Assembly: GCA_026125795.1 (NCBI GenBank)
Contig: JAHCKM010000002.1
Coordinates: 1,612,001 to 1,676,000 of the forward strand
Reading direction: 5' to 3'
DNA length: 64,000 nt
Origin: Burkholderiaceae bacterium
GTDB taxonomy: Bacteria > Pseudomonadota > Gammaproteobacteria > Burkholderiales > Burkholderiaceae_C
The translations under genes were made by a program, and so were the position numbers. Below the pieces are notes generated by a model. It worked only from the letters and a program-made list of their open reading frames with translations, made no database searches and was not told the origin of the DNA. Every line of letters begins with the position of its first letter. Within the stretch, counting starts at the first letter, position 1. Positions 8,523 through 17,159 of this stretch are shown here, piece by piece.

Positions 8523-9353
8523 TCACGCGCCGCCCACGCGGCCCAGCCATTCGTGCAGCGCCAGATTCACCATCACGAAGCCTTGGCGACTGGGCAGCCA
8601 GTCGCGTGCGCGCATGTCGCGGGTGTCCGGCACGCCGAGCGGCGCCGCCGTGAGCCTCATCGGCATCGACGTGCGCACGGCGGCGCGCTCAAACGCCGCC
8701 AGCGCGCGTGGCATGTGGAAGCCATGCGTCACCAGCACGATGTGCTCGATGCCCTGGCCTTTCAACAGCGGCAGCGTCATGAGTGCTTGTTCGTTGGTGT
8801 CGCGCGACCGCATCTCGGTGTAGCGCACCGGGTGTCCGAACTCGAGCTGCGCCACGCGCATGGCGATCTCGGCTTCTGAAGCGCTGTGGTCGGCGCCGCG
8901 GCCCACCCCGCCGCTGAAGGCCAACGGCAGCGTGGTCCTGCGTGCCAGCCACACGCCATAACGCAGGCGCTCGATGCCCAGCGGGGTCAGCGTGGGCATG
9001 CCGTATTCGGCCGCCAGCTCGTTGGCACCGCCGCCGAGGACCACGATGGCCGTCTTCGGCGCGCTCTTCAGACCGTCGATCTCGGACGCACCGAGCGCAG
9101 GCGGGGGCATCAGCAGCAGGTGCGTCAGCGCCGACCCGGCCGCCACGGTGCACATCAGCCAGGTGCCGAGCGTCCCGGCGAGCAGCAGCGCCCAGCCCGC
9201 GCGCGGGCGCCGTGGCAGCAGGCGCCCGCCGATCAGCAGCATCAGCACGAACGGCACCGGGGGCAGCAGCAACTGGCCGATCACCGGCTTCCACGAGTCG
9301 ATGCCCAGCCTCACGAGGATGTCGTTCATGCTTCGGTTCGGCTCATCTCCCAT
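8523..9353 (-). CDS. YdcF/ElyC/SanA-family (DUF218) membrane protein
   Basis: A 276-residue protein with two N-terminal membrane helices (about 25-45 and 53-80) followed by a DUF218 domain. Family motifs are visible: AIVVLGGGANE at the start of the domain, LAFSGGVGRG, EMRSRDTNEQA, and VLVTHGFHMPRAL. E. coli ElyC and SanA, of the same family, affect peptidoglycan synthesis and envelope permeability, so an envelope role is likely here. The start is uncertain: an internal ATG at 9329 is also possible, and neither has a clear ribosome site. Confidence 0.82.
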   Translation of the reverse strand: MGDEPNRSMNDILVRLGIDSWKPVIGQLLLPPVPFVLMLLIGGRLLPRRPRAGWALLLAGTLGTWLMCTVAAGSALTHLLLMPPPALGASEIDGLKSAPKTAIVVLGGGANELAAEYGMPTLTPLGIERLRYGVWLARRTTLPLAFSGGVGRGADHSASEAEIAMRVAQLEFGHPVRYTEMRSRDTNEQALMTLPLLKGQGIEHIVLVTHGFHMPRALAAFERAAVRTSMPMRLTAAPLGVPDTRDMRARDWLPSRQGFVMVNLALHEWLGRVGGA

Positions 9354-9492
9354 CCGCGGATCCGGCGAACGCGAATGTAGCGTGGCCGCATACGCGCCAT
9401 CGTCCTACAGCCGGGCGGCTGCGCGGCCGCTCGCCAGCGCTTCAACGGGCATCTACCGTCGCGGCATCCGTTCGAAAGCGAAGGAGCACGTC

Positions 9493-9570
9493 ATGGGCAA
9501 GTACGTTTTGGCATGGGCGCTCGGCGCGCCGGCCATCGTGGTGGTGATCGCCTACCTGGTGTTCGGGTGA
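9493..9570 (+). CDS. 25-residue single-helix membrane peptide
   Basis: A tiny gene too short for most gene callers. The ATG at 9493 has a strong AAGGAG ribosome site 6 nt upstream (9481-9486). It encodes MGKYVLAWALGAPAIVVVI followed by AYLVFG and a stop. The product is one membrane helix with a short polar N-terminus. Very similar peptides starting MGKYLLAW are, from memory, common next to stress-type membrane genes in Burkholderiales, but no function is known to me. The spacing and clean helix make it credible as a real microprotein. Confidence 0.65.
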   Translation: MGKYVLAWALGAPAIVVVIAYLVFG

Positions 9571-9598
9571 GCTCGGTTGAACGCCCGGCGCGACGGGT

Positions 9599-9916
9599 TC
9601 AGCCGATGTGATAGCGCTGCAGGAACTTCGGCCACACGTTGAGCGCAAACTGCAGCTGCAAGGTGGCGCGCAAGTTGGCATCGGCGTTCGGGCCGGTGAA
9701 GGCTTCCCATTCGGCGGCCGACATGGCGTCGCCCACGGCCTCGGCCACCAGCAGCGCAAAAGGCGCCGGCGGCAGCATGTGCTCGCCGAAGTCGAGCAGG
9801 CGAAACTGCCGGCCCTGCATCACGAGGTCGAGCACATCGGCCGGCGACGCATGGCCGTGCGACGCGCGCAGCGCGAGCGACTCGTTGACGATGGCCAGCG
9901 CGATCGGATCGGGCAT
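9599..9916 (-). CDS. Conserved hypothetical protein, ~105 residues
   Basis: A 105-residue acidic, predominantly helical protein (MPDPIALAIVNESLAL...PKFLQRYHIG) with no signal peptide or membrane segment. No family was recognised. It has normal amino-acid composition and a plausible globular hydrophobic pattern (FRLLDFGEHMLPPAPFALLV), which separates it from out-of-frame shadows. It converges on the small membrane peptide gene. Nothing around it suggests a job. Confidence 0.6.
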   Translation of the reverse strand: MPDPIALAIVNESLALRASHGHASPADVLDLVMQGRQFRLLDFGEHMLPPAPFALLVAEAVGDAMSAAEWEAFTGPNADANLRATLQLQFALNVWPKFLQRYHIG

Positions 9917-10104
9917 GGGGCTACTCTAACGGCGGCTGCGCCTCCCGGGGCGTGGCCGGTCGCACCGTGCAGCGCCGCAGCCCCTGGCTGAGGGAACACA
10001 TTTCGGGGCGGAGGTGCCGCGCACAGCCCGGCGGGCTGGCCCGGCTTTCGCTTCTGCCATCGCAGTCGTTTCTTTCGACACCGGTGTGACGGTGTCGCGG
10101 CAGC

Positions 10105-11580
10105 ATGCATCCGTTCGTTCATCGTAGTGGTCCGCGCAGCAGCAGGTTTTGCAGAAACTCCTGCACGGCCTCGTGGCCGCGCTCACGCGTCGCGGCGCAG
10201 GTGTTGGCATGTGTGTTGTTGCCTGGCATCGCCGCTTGCGCGACGTTGCCCGATCGCGCGGCACTCAAGGCCGAAGTTGCGGCCCCTGCGCCGGTGGCGC
10301 AGCAGGTCAACGTGCGAGATCGCAGCGGCACGGTGGCGCCGGCGGCGAAACAACGCGTGCTGGCCGCCGTCAAGGCCGAGGGCGGCGGCGACCTCACCGA
10401 GCACCACTTGAGCGTGCTGGCCTCGTCGGGCGACGTGGATCTCTATCGCGGGAACAGCACGCGTTTGCTGATCGACGGTCCTGCGACGTTCGCGGCGATG
10501 AAGTCGGCCATCGAACAGGCGCGCGGCCGCGTGCTGCTCGAGAGCTACATCATCGAAGACAGCCATCTGGGCGACCAGCTGTCGGCGCTGCTGACGCGCA
10601 AGGTGGCGCAGGGCGTGTCGGTGGCGCTGATGTATGACGGCGTGGGCTCGCGCGGGAACGCCGAGTTCTTCGACCAGCTGGCGGAGTCAGGGGTCTCGGT
10701 GTGCAAGTTCAACCCGGTCAATCCGCTGGAGCGGCCGGGCTATTGGGGGATCAATCACCGCAACCATCGCAAGGTGCTGGTGGTCGACGACGAGGTCGCC
10801 TTCACCGGCGGCATCAACATCAGCCGCGCGTATTCGGTCGGTTCATCGTCGATCGGCAGATCGGGCGGTCATGACGACGAGTCGCTGCAGCGCGGCTGGC
10901 GCGATACGCACATCGAGCTGCGCGGACCGGTGGTGCCCGCATTCGCGCGCGGTTTCGCCGCCGTGTGGACCTCGCAGGGCTGCCCTGGCGTGCTCGGCAG
11001 CGCGCCGCCCGCGACCCGCACCGCGCCGGGGCAGCGCGTGGTCAAGCTGCTCGAGAGCGACCCGCGCGACCCGAGCAATCGCATCTACACCGCGTTGCTC
11101 CAGGCCATCGAGGCCGCGCAACGCAGCGTGCACCTGACGATGGCCTACTTCGCTCCTGGCGGCGACATGGTGGCGGCACTGGCCGACGCCGCGCGCCGCG
11201 GCGTCGAGGTCTCGCTGGTGCTGCCCGGCCGCAGCGACTTCGCGCTGGTGCTGCACGCCGGTCGCTCCTACTACGAAGAGTTGCTCAGCGCCGGTGTGCG
11301 CATCCACGAGATGGACCAGGCGGTGATGCACGCCAAGACCGCGGTGATCGACGGCGTGTTCTCCACCGTGGGGTCGAGCAACATGGACTGGCGCAGCTGG
11401 GTGGCCAACAACGAGATCAACGTCGTCGTGCTGGGACGGGATTTCGGCAAGGAGCTCGAGGCCGTGTTCCAGCGCGACCTGAAGCACTCGCGCGCGGTCC
11501 ACATCGATGCCTGGCGGCGGCGCGGGCTGGCGGCCCGCGTCATGGAACAGATCGGGCGCCTCGCCGAGCGCCTGCTCTAG
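10105..11580 (+). CDS. Lipoprotein-type phospholipase D / cardiolipin synthase
   Basis: A 491-residue protein with two HKD phospholipase D motifs: HRNHRKVLVVDDEVAFTGG around residues 214-232 and HAKTAVIDG around residues 409-417, both intact. This family condenses phosphatidylglycerol to cardiolipin or transfers phosphatidyl groups. Near residue 45 the sequence LPGIAAC looks like a lipobox, suggesting membrane anchoring at Cys45, but the preceding n-region is unusually long, so the true start may lie downstream. The upstream gap 9917-10104 shows no recognisable promoter. A second, catalytically broken relative is encoded at 28523-29707. Confidence 0.85.
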   Translation: MHPFVHRSGPRSSRFCRNSCTASWPRSRVAAQVLACVLLPGIAACATLPDRAALKAEVAAPAPVAQQVNVRDRSGTVAPAAKQRVLAAVKAEGGGDLTEHHLSVLASSGDVDLYRGNSTRLLIDGPATFAAMKSAIEQARGRVLLESYIIEDSHLGDQLSALLTRKVAQGVSVALMYDGVGSRGNAEFFDQLAESGVSVCKFNPVNPLERPGYWGINHRNHRKVLVVDDEVAFTGGINISRAYSVGSSSIGRSGGHDDESLQRGWRDTHIELRGPVVPAFARGFAAVWTSQGCPGVLGSAPPATRTAPGQRVVKLLESDPRDPSNRIYTALLQAIEAAQRSVHLTMAYFAPGGDMVAALADAARRGVEVSLVLPGRSDFALVLHAGRSYYEELLSAGVRIHEMDQAVMHAKTAVIDGVFSTVGSSNMDWRSWVANNEINVVVLGRDFGKELEAVFQRDLKHSRAVHIDAWRRRGLAARVMEQIGRLAERLL

Positions 11581-11651
11581 CGGGCGCGCTGCTTGCCCTT
11601 TTGTTGCACGCCTCGCGTGCCAGGTGCGCGGGCTCGTGTGTCTTCAAAGTG

Positions 11652-12392
11652 ATGGATGCTGCTGTGCGTTGCCAACCTTCCGCCCGATCGATCCCGCTGC
11701 GCGGCGCGGCGTCCGCCGCTGCTCTGGCGTGCGTGATCGCGTGCATCGCGCCGCCGGCGCAGGCCACGGACGTGGCGCCGCTGAAGGTGGCGTGGGAACG
11801 CTCTTCGCCGCTGTCGCGCGATGCCAAGTCCACGCTCAGGCACGTGCTGGCCACCGCAGACAATGCCGGCGCGCCGTTCGTCGTGATCGACAAGCGGCGC
11901 GCCCACCTGTGGGTGTTCGACGCCGACGGCCGCCCGCGGGGCGGCACCCCGGTGCTGCTGGGCTACGCACGCGGCGACGACACGGTGCCCGGCATCGGCG
12001 ACAAGCCGTTGTCCAAGGTTCGGCCCGGCGAGCGCACCACGCCGGCGGGCCGCTTCGTCGGCGAACACGGCCGCAACATCAAGGGCGACGACATCATCTG
12101 GGTCGACTACGACGCCGCGGTGTCGATGCACCGCGTGAAGGACGTGCACAAGAGCGACCGGCGCGAACAGCGGCTGCGTTCGCGCACCATCGCCGACAAC
12201 CGCATCTCGTACGGCTGCATCAACATCCCCAAGGCGTTCTACGAGCGGGTGCTGCTCGGCGTGGTGGGGCGCGCGCAGCCGGTGGTGTACCTGCTGCCCG
12301 AGACGCGTCCGGTGGCGACGATCTTCCAGTCCGGCGCCGCCCCGGCCGCGACGCCGGCCAAGAAACAAGGGGAACGACATGGCATCGGATGA
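11652..12392 (+). CDS. L,D-transpeptidase (YkuD) family protein
   Basis: A 246-residue exported protein. The signal peptide ends near APPAQATD. The YkuD domain begins FVVIDKRRAHLWVFDADG and contains MHRVKDV and the active-site block RISYGCINIP, in which Cys is the nucleophile. Such enzymes form 3-3 peptidoglycan cross-links or attach lipoproteins to the wall. The C-terminus overlaps the next gene by 14 nt. A GGCG-N7-TGCC sequence at 11583-11597 resembles the window's recurring sigma-54-like site with one mismatch. Confidence 0.83.
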   Translation: MDAAVRCQPSARSIPLRGAASAAALACVIACIAPPAQATDVAPLKVAWERSSPLSRDAKSTLRHVLATADNAGAPFVVIDKRRAHLWVFDADGRPRGGTPVLLGYARGDDTVPGIGDKPLSKVRPGERTTPAGRFVGEHGRNIKGDDIIWVDYDAAVSMHRVKDVHKSDRREQRLRSRTIADNRISYGCINIPKAFYERVLLGVVGRAQPVVYLLPETRPVATIFQSGAAPAATPAKKQGERHGIG

Positions 12393-12900
12393 ACGCAGTT
12401 TTGGTGTCTTCAAACCGGTGGATCACGTGGTGATTTCGTTTCCCAACGCCGCGCAGGCCGATGCGGCGATGCAGGCGCTCGCCAAGGCCGGCCAACAGGG
12501 CGAGCCCGCGGTGCGGAGCCTGACCGATCGGCAAATGGTGGCCCAGATCGACAACGATCTGGAGCAGGCCAGCGCGCTCGCCGCGGTGGGCCAGGAAGTC
12601 AACCTCATCAAGGCGCACCGTGAACTGGCCGAACGCGGCTACCACTGGCTGGTGGTGCATGCACCGGACAAGGACCAGGCCCGGCAGGTGGCGCGCATCG
12701 CGAAGACCCACGGTGCGGAGCGTGCCCAGCACTACGGCAACTTCATCATCGAGGAGTTGATCGATCGCGACCGCGCCGGCAGCAAGCCGCAGGTGGCCGA
12801 GTCGCCCGATCGCGGGCTGGATGCCGAGACGCCGTCGGGCGACGAGGCCGAGCGCGCGCGCTTGCGCGACACGGGCGGTCCGCAGAAGCGTCGCGCCTGA
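12379..12900 (+). CDS. Conserved hypothetical soluble protein
   Basis: A 173-residue protein, hydrophilic in the last 50 residues. The first ~120 residues have alternating helices and strands, such as VDHVVISFPNAAQADAAMQALAKAG and YHWLVVHAPDKDQARQVARIA. The pattern (strand, helix, strand, with a residue-pair repeat) resembles ferredoxin-like or general-stress-protein folds, but I cannot name a family. AAGGGG lies about 8 nt before the ATG. It overlaps the L,D-transpeptidase gene by 14 nt and precedes the DUF883 operon, so co-transcription is likely. Confidence 0.7.
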   Translation: MASDERSFGVFKPVDHVVISFPNAAQADAAMQALAKAGQQGEPAVRSLTDRQMVAQIDNDLEQASALAAVGQEVNLIKAHRELAERGYHWLVVHAPDKDQARQVARIAKTHGAERAQHYGNFIIEELIDRDRAGSKPQVAESPDRGLDAETPSGDEAERARLRDTGGPQKRRA

Positions 12901-12965
12901 TGGCCTCTGGACCCGCGGCATGCGGATTGCCTCCATCGCCCGCACCCACGCGCAGGAGAAACGCC

Positions 12966-13352
12966 ATGGCCACCGAAACCCCGTTCCCGACCGCCTCGGC
13001 CGAAACCGCACAACCCGCCGGCCCGGATGTCACCCGGTCTTCGCCGATACCTTCCGCGGGCGCCGACGGCGCGGTCGCGGACACCGCGGCGCGCACCGAT
13101 GACCTGATCGGCCGCATCGCCCAGAGCGCGCACGAGACCATCGATCGGCTGGCCGAAACCGCAGCGCCGCATGTGAGCCGGCTGCAGGGGTCACTGTCGG
13201 GCGACGCGCTGCACCAGCGCGCCGACCAGGTGCGCGAGCTGCGCGACGAGTGGACCGAAAGCCTGCGCGAGACCGTGCGCGAGAACCCGCTTGCGGCCGT
13301 GGGCATTGCGCTGGCCGTGGGTGTCCTGGTCGCTCGGCTGACGCGCGAGTAG
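12966..13352 (+). CDS. DUF883 (ElaB/YqjD-type) membrane-anchored protein
   Basis: A 128-residue protein with a disordered N-terminus, amphipathic helices in the middle (DDLIGRIAQSAHETIDRLAE) and the DUF883 ending: VRENPLAAVGIALAVGVLVARL, a C-terminal membrane helix. In E. coli, ElaB and YqjD are tail-anchored inner-membrane proteins linked to stationary phase and ribosome hibernation. The start at 12966 is preceded by AGGAG. The next two genes complete a YqjD-YqjE-like trio. A paralogue lies at 19040-19372. Confidence 0.83.
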   Translation: MATETPFPTASAETAQPAGPDVTRSSPIPSAGADGAVADTAARTDDLIGRIAQSAHETIDRLAETAAPHVSRLQGSLSGDALHQRADQVRELRDEWTESLRETVRENPLAAVGIALAVGVLVARLTRE

Positions 13353-13356
13353 CGCC

Positions 13357-13854
13357 ATGGCCGAGACCACGTCACCGCCGCAAGCCAGTGCTGGCGGGTT
13401 GCAGGGCACGCGCGCCACCGGCAGGCGCAGCGCCGAGTCTTTGATTGACCTGGTGAGCGGTGTGCTGCACGACTTGCCGGGTCTGATCGGCGATCGCGTC
13501 GAGTTGTTCTCGCTCGAGCTGCGGCGCGCCGGCATCACGCTGGTGAAAGTGCTGGCGACGACGGTCGTGGCCGCGATTCTCGGCGTCACCGCGTGGCTGG
13601 CGATGTGGGGCATCCTGGTCGGCCTGTTGATGAGCGCCGGCTGGCATTGGGCGCTGGCCAACGGCCTGGCCGTCCTGATCAATCTCGGCGCCGCCGCCTG
13701 GGCCGTGCAGCGTGTGCGAAGCCTGATCCGCCACCTGAGCCTGCCGGCCACGCGGCAGCATCTGACGTGGGGCGCCGGCTCGACGAGCCGGGCCGAAGCG
13801 CAAAGGGCCTCCGATGAGCAGCGTCCCGTCCGCGAGCATCCCGCCGCCGCCTGA
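13357..13854 (+). CDS. Phage-holin-like (YqjE) membrane protein
   Basis: A 165-residue protein with two adjacent membrane helices (about 63-90 and 95-120) preceded by an amphipathic segment (DLPGLIGDRVELFSLELRRA) that is typical of the YqjE/holin-superfamily III group. It starts 5 nt after the DUF883 gene and overlaps the next gene by 41 nt, so the three form one operon. Despite the family name, this is a chromosomal envelope protein. No phage genes are nearby. Confidence 0.8.
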   Translation: MAETTSPPQASAGGLQGTRATGRRSAESLIDLVSGVLHDLPGLIGDRVELFSLELRRAGITLVKVLATTVVAAILGVTAWLAMWGILVGLLMSAGWHWALANGLAVLINLGAAAWAVQRVRSLIRHLSLPATRQHLTWGAGSTSRAEAQRASDEQRPVREHPAAA

Positions 13855-14287
13855 GCTGTCGCTCGACGAGCGCATCCACCGCGCCGAGTTGCGGCTGATC
13901 GCGCGCGAGGACAGCTTGAAGCGGCGCGTCGACCTGCTGGGCCGGCGCCTGCACGAGGTGACGCAGCCCCGGCGCTACATCGCACCGGTGATCGGCGGCG
14001 CGGTCGGGCTGCTGGCGCTGTGGCTGCTGCTGCGCGGGCGCATGCGGCCGTTGCGCACGCGCGCGGCCAAGGCGATGACGCACGCTCCCGGCCCACGACG
14101 TCCGTCCACGCTGGATCGCGTGCCGTGGGTGAGCCTGATCGGTTTCGCGTTGCCGCTGCTGCCGGCCACCTGGCGCTCGCGCGTCAATCCGACCACCGCG
14201 GCCACCGTGTTGAGCGTGGGCGTGCCGCTGGTCCGGCGCGTCATGTCCGGGCGCCGGCGCGGGGCTGCGGTGCACGGACCGGGCTGA
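13814..14287 (+). CDS. Membrane protein of the DUF883/YqjE operon
   Basis: A 157-residue protein. An N-terminal helix rich in Arg and Glu (LSLDERIHRAELRLIARED) is followed by a membrane helix (about 56-74) and a second hydrophobic region (about 103-115). The position matches YqjK in the E. coli yqjDEK operon, but sequence similarity is not obvious enough to name it so. It overlaps the preceding gene by 41 nt in another frame, which is long but consistent with coupling. Confidence 0.68.
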   Translation: MSSVPSASIPPPPELSLDERIHRAELRLIAREDSLKRRVDLLGRRLHEVTQPRRYIAPVIGGAVGLLALWLLLRGRMRPLRTRAAKAMTHAPGPRRPSTLDRVPWVSLIGFALPLLPATWRSRVNPTTAATVLSVGVPLVRRVMSGRRRGAAVHGPG

Positions 14288-14339
14288 TCGACCTCACACG
14301 CTCGGGCACGCGGCCCACGTCCACTCGGACGCAGCGACA

Positions 14340-14354
14340 GGCATCCGCATTGCC
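14340..14354 (+). promoter_or_regulatory. Sigma-54-like site GGCA-N7-TGCC before the DUF2231 gene
   Basis: GGCATCCGCATTGCC has GG and GC separated by 10 bp, as at -24/-12 of sigma-54 promoters, and an ATTGC -12 element. The expected start would leave a leader of about 30 nt before the gene at 14396. A GGGAG/CTCCC hairpin follows the site. Confidence 0.5.
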
Positions 14355-14395
14355 CCCTCGGTGGGAGCCATCTCCCAGTCGAAAGGGGGCCAACG

Positions 14396-14920
14396 ATGGA
14401 AAGCAGAGCCCGGTTCCTGGGGCATTCGATTCACCAGTCGCTGGTGGCCTTTCCGGTGGGCCTGCTGGCCACCGCCGTCATCCTCGATCTGATCGCCATC
14501 TTCGGCCGCTACCCCACGGCGGTGGTCGCAGCGTACTGGATGATGGCGTGCGGCATCGTCGGCGCGCTGGTCGCGGCGCCGTTCGGCCTGATCGATCTGC
14601 TGGCCATCCGCAAGGACACGCGGGCTGCGCGCATCGGCCGCCTGCACGGCGGCGGCAACCTGATCGTGCTGCTGCTGTTCATCGGCAGCTGGCTGATGCG
14701 GCGTGACAACGACATGCAGGCCAGCGGGCTGGCCTTGCTGCTGTCGTTCGGCGGCGGCGCGCTGGCGCTGGTGACGGCCTGGCTCGGCGGTGAGCTGGTG
14801 GCACGCCTGGGCGTGGGTGTGGCCGAAGGCGCCAACCTCGATGCGCCGAGTTCGCTCGACGGCGTGCCGGCGGACTCGACGTTGCGCGACGAACCACCGA
14901 CCGTGCAGGTGCGTCGATGA
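14396..14920 (+). CDS. DUF2231 inner-membrane protein
   Basis: A 174-residue protein with four predicted membrane helices, starting SIHQSLVAFPVGLLATAVILD, then a helix around residues 48-70, a third around 84-100 and a fourth around 107-130. The HxxLVxFP start and overall four-helix pattern fit DUF2231, a family of unknown function that is sometimes heme-associated. The last 40 residues are polar. An AAAGGGGG ribosome site lies upstream, and a sigma-54-like site sits about 42 nt before the start. Confidence 0.82.
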   Translation: MESRARFLGHSIHQSLVAFPVGLLATAVILDLIAIFGRYPTAVVAAYWMMACGIVGALVAAPFGLIDLLAIRKDTRAARIGRLHGGGNLIVLLLFIGSWLMRRDNDMQASGLALLLSFGGGALALVTAWLGGELVARLGVGVAEGANLDAPSSLDGVPADSTLRDEPPTVQVRR

Positions 14921-14953
14921 CGAACGGCGCCGCGTGCGCATGAGGTGACCGCC

Positions 14954-17077
14954 ATGCGTCGCACCGCGGTGCGAGCCTGGTCCGGAGCCGCCCGGTGGGA
15001 GCTCCTGGCTGCGGCCGCGGTGCTCGGTGTGGTCGTGCTGGCGGTCGCCGCAGGCGAGTGGAGCGGCTGGCGCGTGCTGCGCGGGCCGCTGCAAGATGCG
15101 CTGGCACGCGCCGCCGCCGTTCCGGTGCAGTCCAGCGGACGCTTCCACGCCAGGCTGTTGTGGCGGCCGCGTCTGGAGCTCGAGCAGATCACCGTCGGCG
15201 CTGCCGGCGGCATCGAGGCGCCGCACCTGCTGCAGGGACGCAACGTTCTGCTCGAGTGGCGCTGGCGCGATCTGTGGCGCTGGAGCCGCGGCGAGGCCCT
15301 GCGCGTGCGCACGCTGCAGGCGGGCGCGCTCGACTTGCGGCTGCTGCGCGATGCGCAAGGGCGCGCCACGTGGCAGCTCGGCGGCGCTGATCGGCCTCCG
15401 AAGGAGGCGGACCCGGAGCGCGGCGACCTGCCGCGCATCGGCCTGCTGACGGTCAACGACGGCCGCATCGTCGTCGATGACCGCATCACCGACACGCAGT
15501 TGCAGATTCGGCTGCAAGGCCGGGAGGCCGAAGGCGCCGCCGGCGGCAGCGGCTACCGCGCATCGGTCACCGGACGCTACCGGACGCTGCCGCTGGATTT
15601 GCAGCTGGAAAGCGGAAGCGCGTTGCCGTTGCTGCAGGACGAGCAGGACGACACGCAACTGCCTCCCACGCCGCTGCTGGTCAAGGGCACGGCGGGTGCG
15701 GCGCGTGTGCGGTTCGACGGCCGCGCGGCGTCGCTGGTCGGCGCGCGACAGTTCGACGGCGCGCTGCAGTTCGGCGGTCCATCGCTGGCACAGGTGGCGC
15801 AGCCGCTCGGCGTCACGCTGCCGCAAACGCCGGCCTTCCAGCTCAACGGCCGCATCGCACACGACGCGGGCGTGTGGAGTCTGCGTGCCGAACGCGCCAC
15901 CATCGGCGCCAGCCAGCTGGCCGGCGAGTTCCGCTACGACACGCGCGCCAGCCCGCCGCGCCTGAGCGGCCGGCTCGAGGGTCCGCGCCTGCTGCTGGCC
16001 GACCTCGGGCCGTCGATCGGCGCCGAAACCGGCGGCACGCGCGCCCAGCCGGCGCCCGATGCGCCGCAACCGGCCGGCCGCGTGCTGCCGCAGCGCAAGT
16101 TCGACCTGCCGTCGTTGCGCGCGATGGATGCCGACGTGCAGGTCGCGATCGACGAGCTTCAGTTCGGCACCGACGCCATGGCGCCGATGCGCGGCTTGCG
16201 CACGCGCGTGCTGCTCGAGCGCGGTGTGTTGCAGGTGCAGCAGCTCAAGGCCGCGGTTGCCGGCGGCCAGGCCAGCGGCTCGACGCGGCTCGACAGCAAC
16301 GCCGATCCGCCGCGCTGGGCCGCGCAATTGCGCTTCGGCGGCATCGACATCGCGGGTTGGCTGCGCGGCGTGCGCACGCCGGAGGGCCAGCGCAAGGAGC
16401 CGGCGCCCGGTGATGCGCGACGGTTGCAGCAACAGCGTCGCCAGGCGCGCCAGCAGACCGACCAAGCGCCGCCGGCGTACGTGACCGGTGTGCTCGAGGC
16501 CGATGTCGACTTGACCGGCGCGGGGCGCTCGACCGCCGAGATCCTCGGCTCGATGGACGGGCGCACCGACCTCACGCTGCGCGACGGCACCATGTCGCAC
16601 CTGATCACCGAGGCCCTCGGAATCGACCTGGCACAGGCGCTCGGCGTGCTGGTGCGCGGCGACCAGCCGCTGCCGCTGCGCTGCGCGCGGCTGACCTTCG
16701 GCGTCGACGACGGTGTGCTCAAGGTCCAGCGAGCCGTCATCGACAATGCGGACACCACGGTGCGCATCGGCGGCACGATCAACCTGCGCACCGAGGCGCT
16801 CGGCCTGGTGGCCCGCGCGCGCCCGAAAGATGCGTCGCCGGTGTCGCTGCGTTCGCCCGTCACCGTGACCGGCACGTTGGGCGCGCCGCAGATCGGCGTC
16901 GAGGGTGCGAAGCTCACCGGCCGTGTACTCGGCGCCATCGCGCTCGGCAGCGTGTTTCCGCCGCTGGCATTGATCCCGCTGTTCGATCCGGGCGAGAAGG
17001 AGCAGTCGGATCCGTGCGTGCGGGGCGGCGCCGCGGTCCCGCCCGCCGCAGCCTCGCCACCGCGTCAGTCGCGTTGA
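14954..17077 (+). CDS. AsmA-family protein
   Basis: A 707-residue protein with one N-terminal membrane helix (about 14-35) and a long periplasmic portion built of beta-rich AsmA repeats. C-terminal AsmA features include LDLTGAGRSTAEILGSMDG-like text near residues 515-540, GIDLAQALGVL, and VRIGGTINLRTEALGL. AsmA-type proteins resemble lipid-transfer bridges and affect outer-membrane assembly. The ATG at 14954 follows GAGGTG. A GTG at 14945 is in frame but would lie inside that ribosome site. Length matches the family. Confidence 0.87.
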   Translation: MRRTAVRAWSGAARWELLAAAAVLGVVVLAVAAGEWSGWRVLRGPLQDALARAAAVPVQSSGRFHARLLWRPRLELEQITVGAAGGIEAPHLLQGRNVLLEWRWRDLWRWSRGEALRVRTLQAGALDLRLLRDAQGRATWQLGGADRPPKEADPERGDLPRIGLLTVNDGRIVVDDRITDTQLQIRLQGREAEGAAGGSGYRASVTGRYRTLPLDLQLESGSALPLLQDEQDDTQLPPTPLLVKGTAGAARVRFDGRAASLVGARQFDGALQFGGPSLAQVAQPLGVTLPQTPAFQLNGRIAHDAGVWSLRAERATIGASQLAGEFRYDTRASPPRLSGRLEGPRLLLADLGPSIGAETGGTRAQPAPDAPQPAGRVLPQRKFDLPSLRAMDADVQVAIDELQFGTDAMAPMRGLRTRVLLERGVLQVQQLKAAVAGGQASGSTRLDSNADPPRWAAQLRFGGIDIAGWLRGVRTPEGQRKEPAPGDARRLQQQRRQARQQTDQAPPAYVTGVLEADVDLTGAGRSTAEILGSMDGRTDLTLRDGTMSHLITEALGIDLAQALGVLVRGDQPLPLRCARLTFGVDDGVLKVQRAVIDNADTTVRIGGTINLRTEALGLVARARPKDASPVSLRSPVTVTGTLGAPQIGVEGAKLTGRVLGAIALGSVFPPLALIPLFDPGEKEQSDPCVRGGAAVPPAAASPPRQSR

Positions 17078-17159
17078 CCGCCGTGGCGCGGCGCGCTCAT
17101 CGGGCAAGTTGCGCGCAGCACGCTGCGGTGCGCGAGCGCTTGGGAGCGGCCAAACGCGC

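Noticed and set aside
13357-13854. Holin-like gene as evidence of a prophage
   Set aside because: No lysin, capsid, integrase or attachment site nearby. The YqjD-YqjE-type operon explains it.
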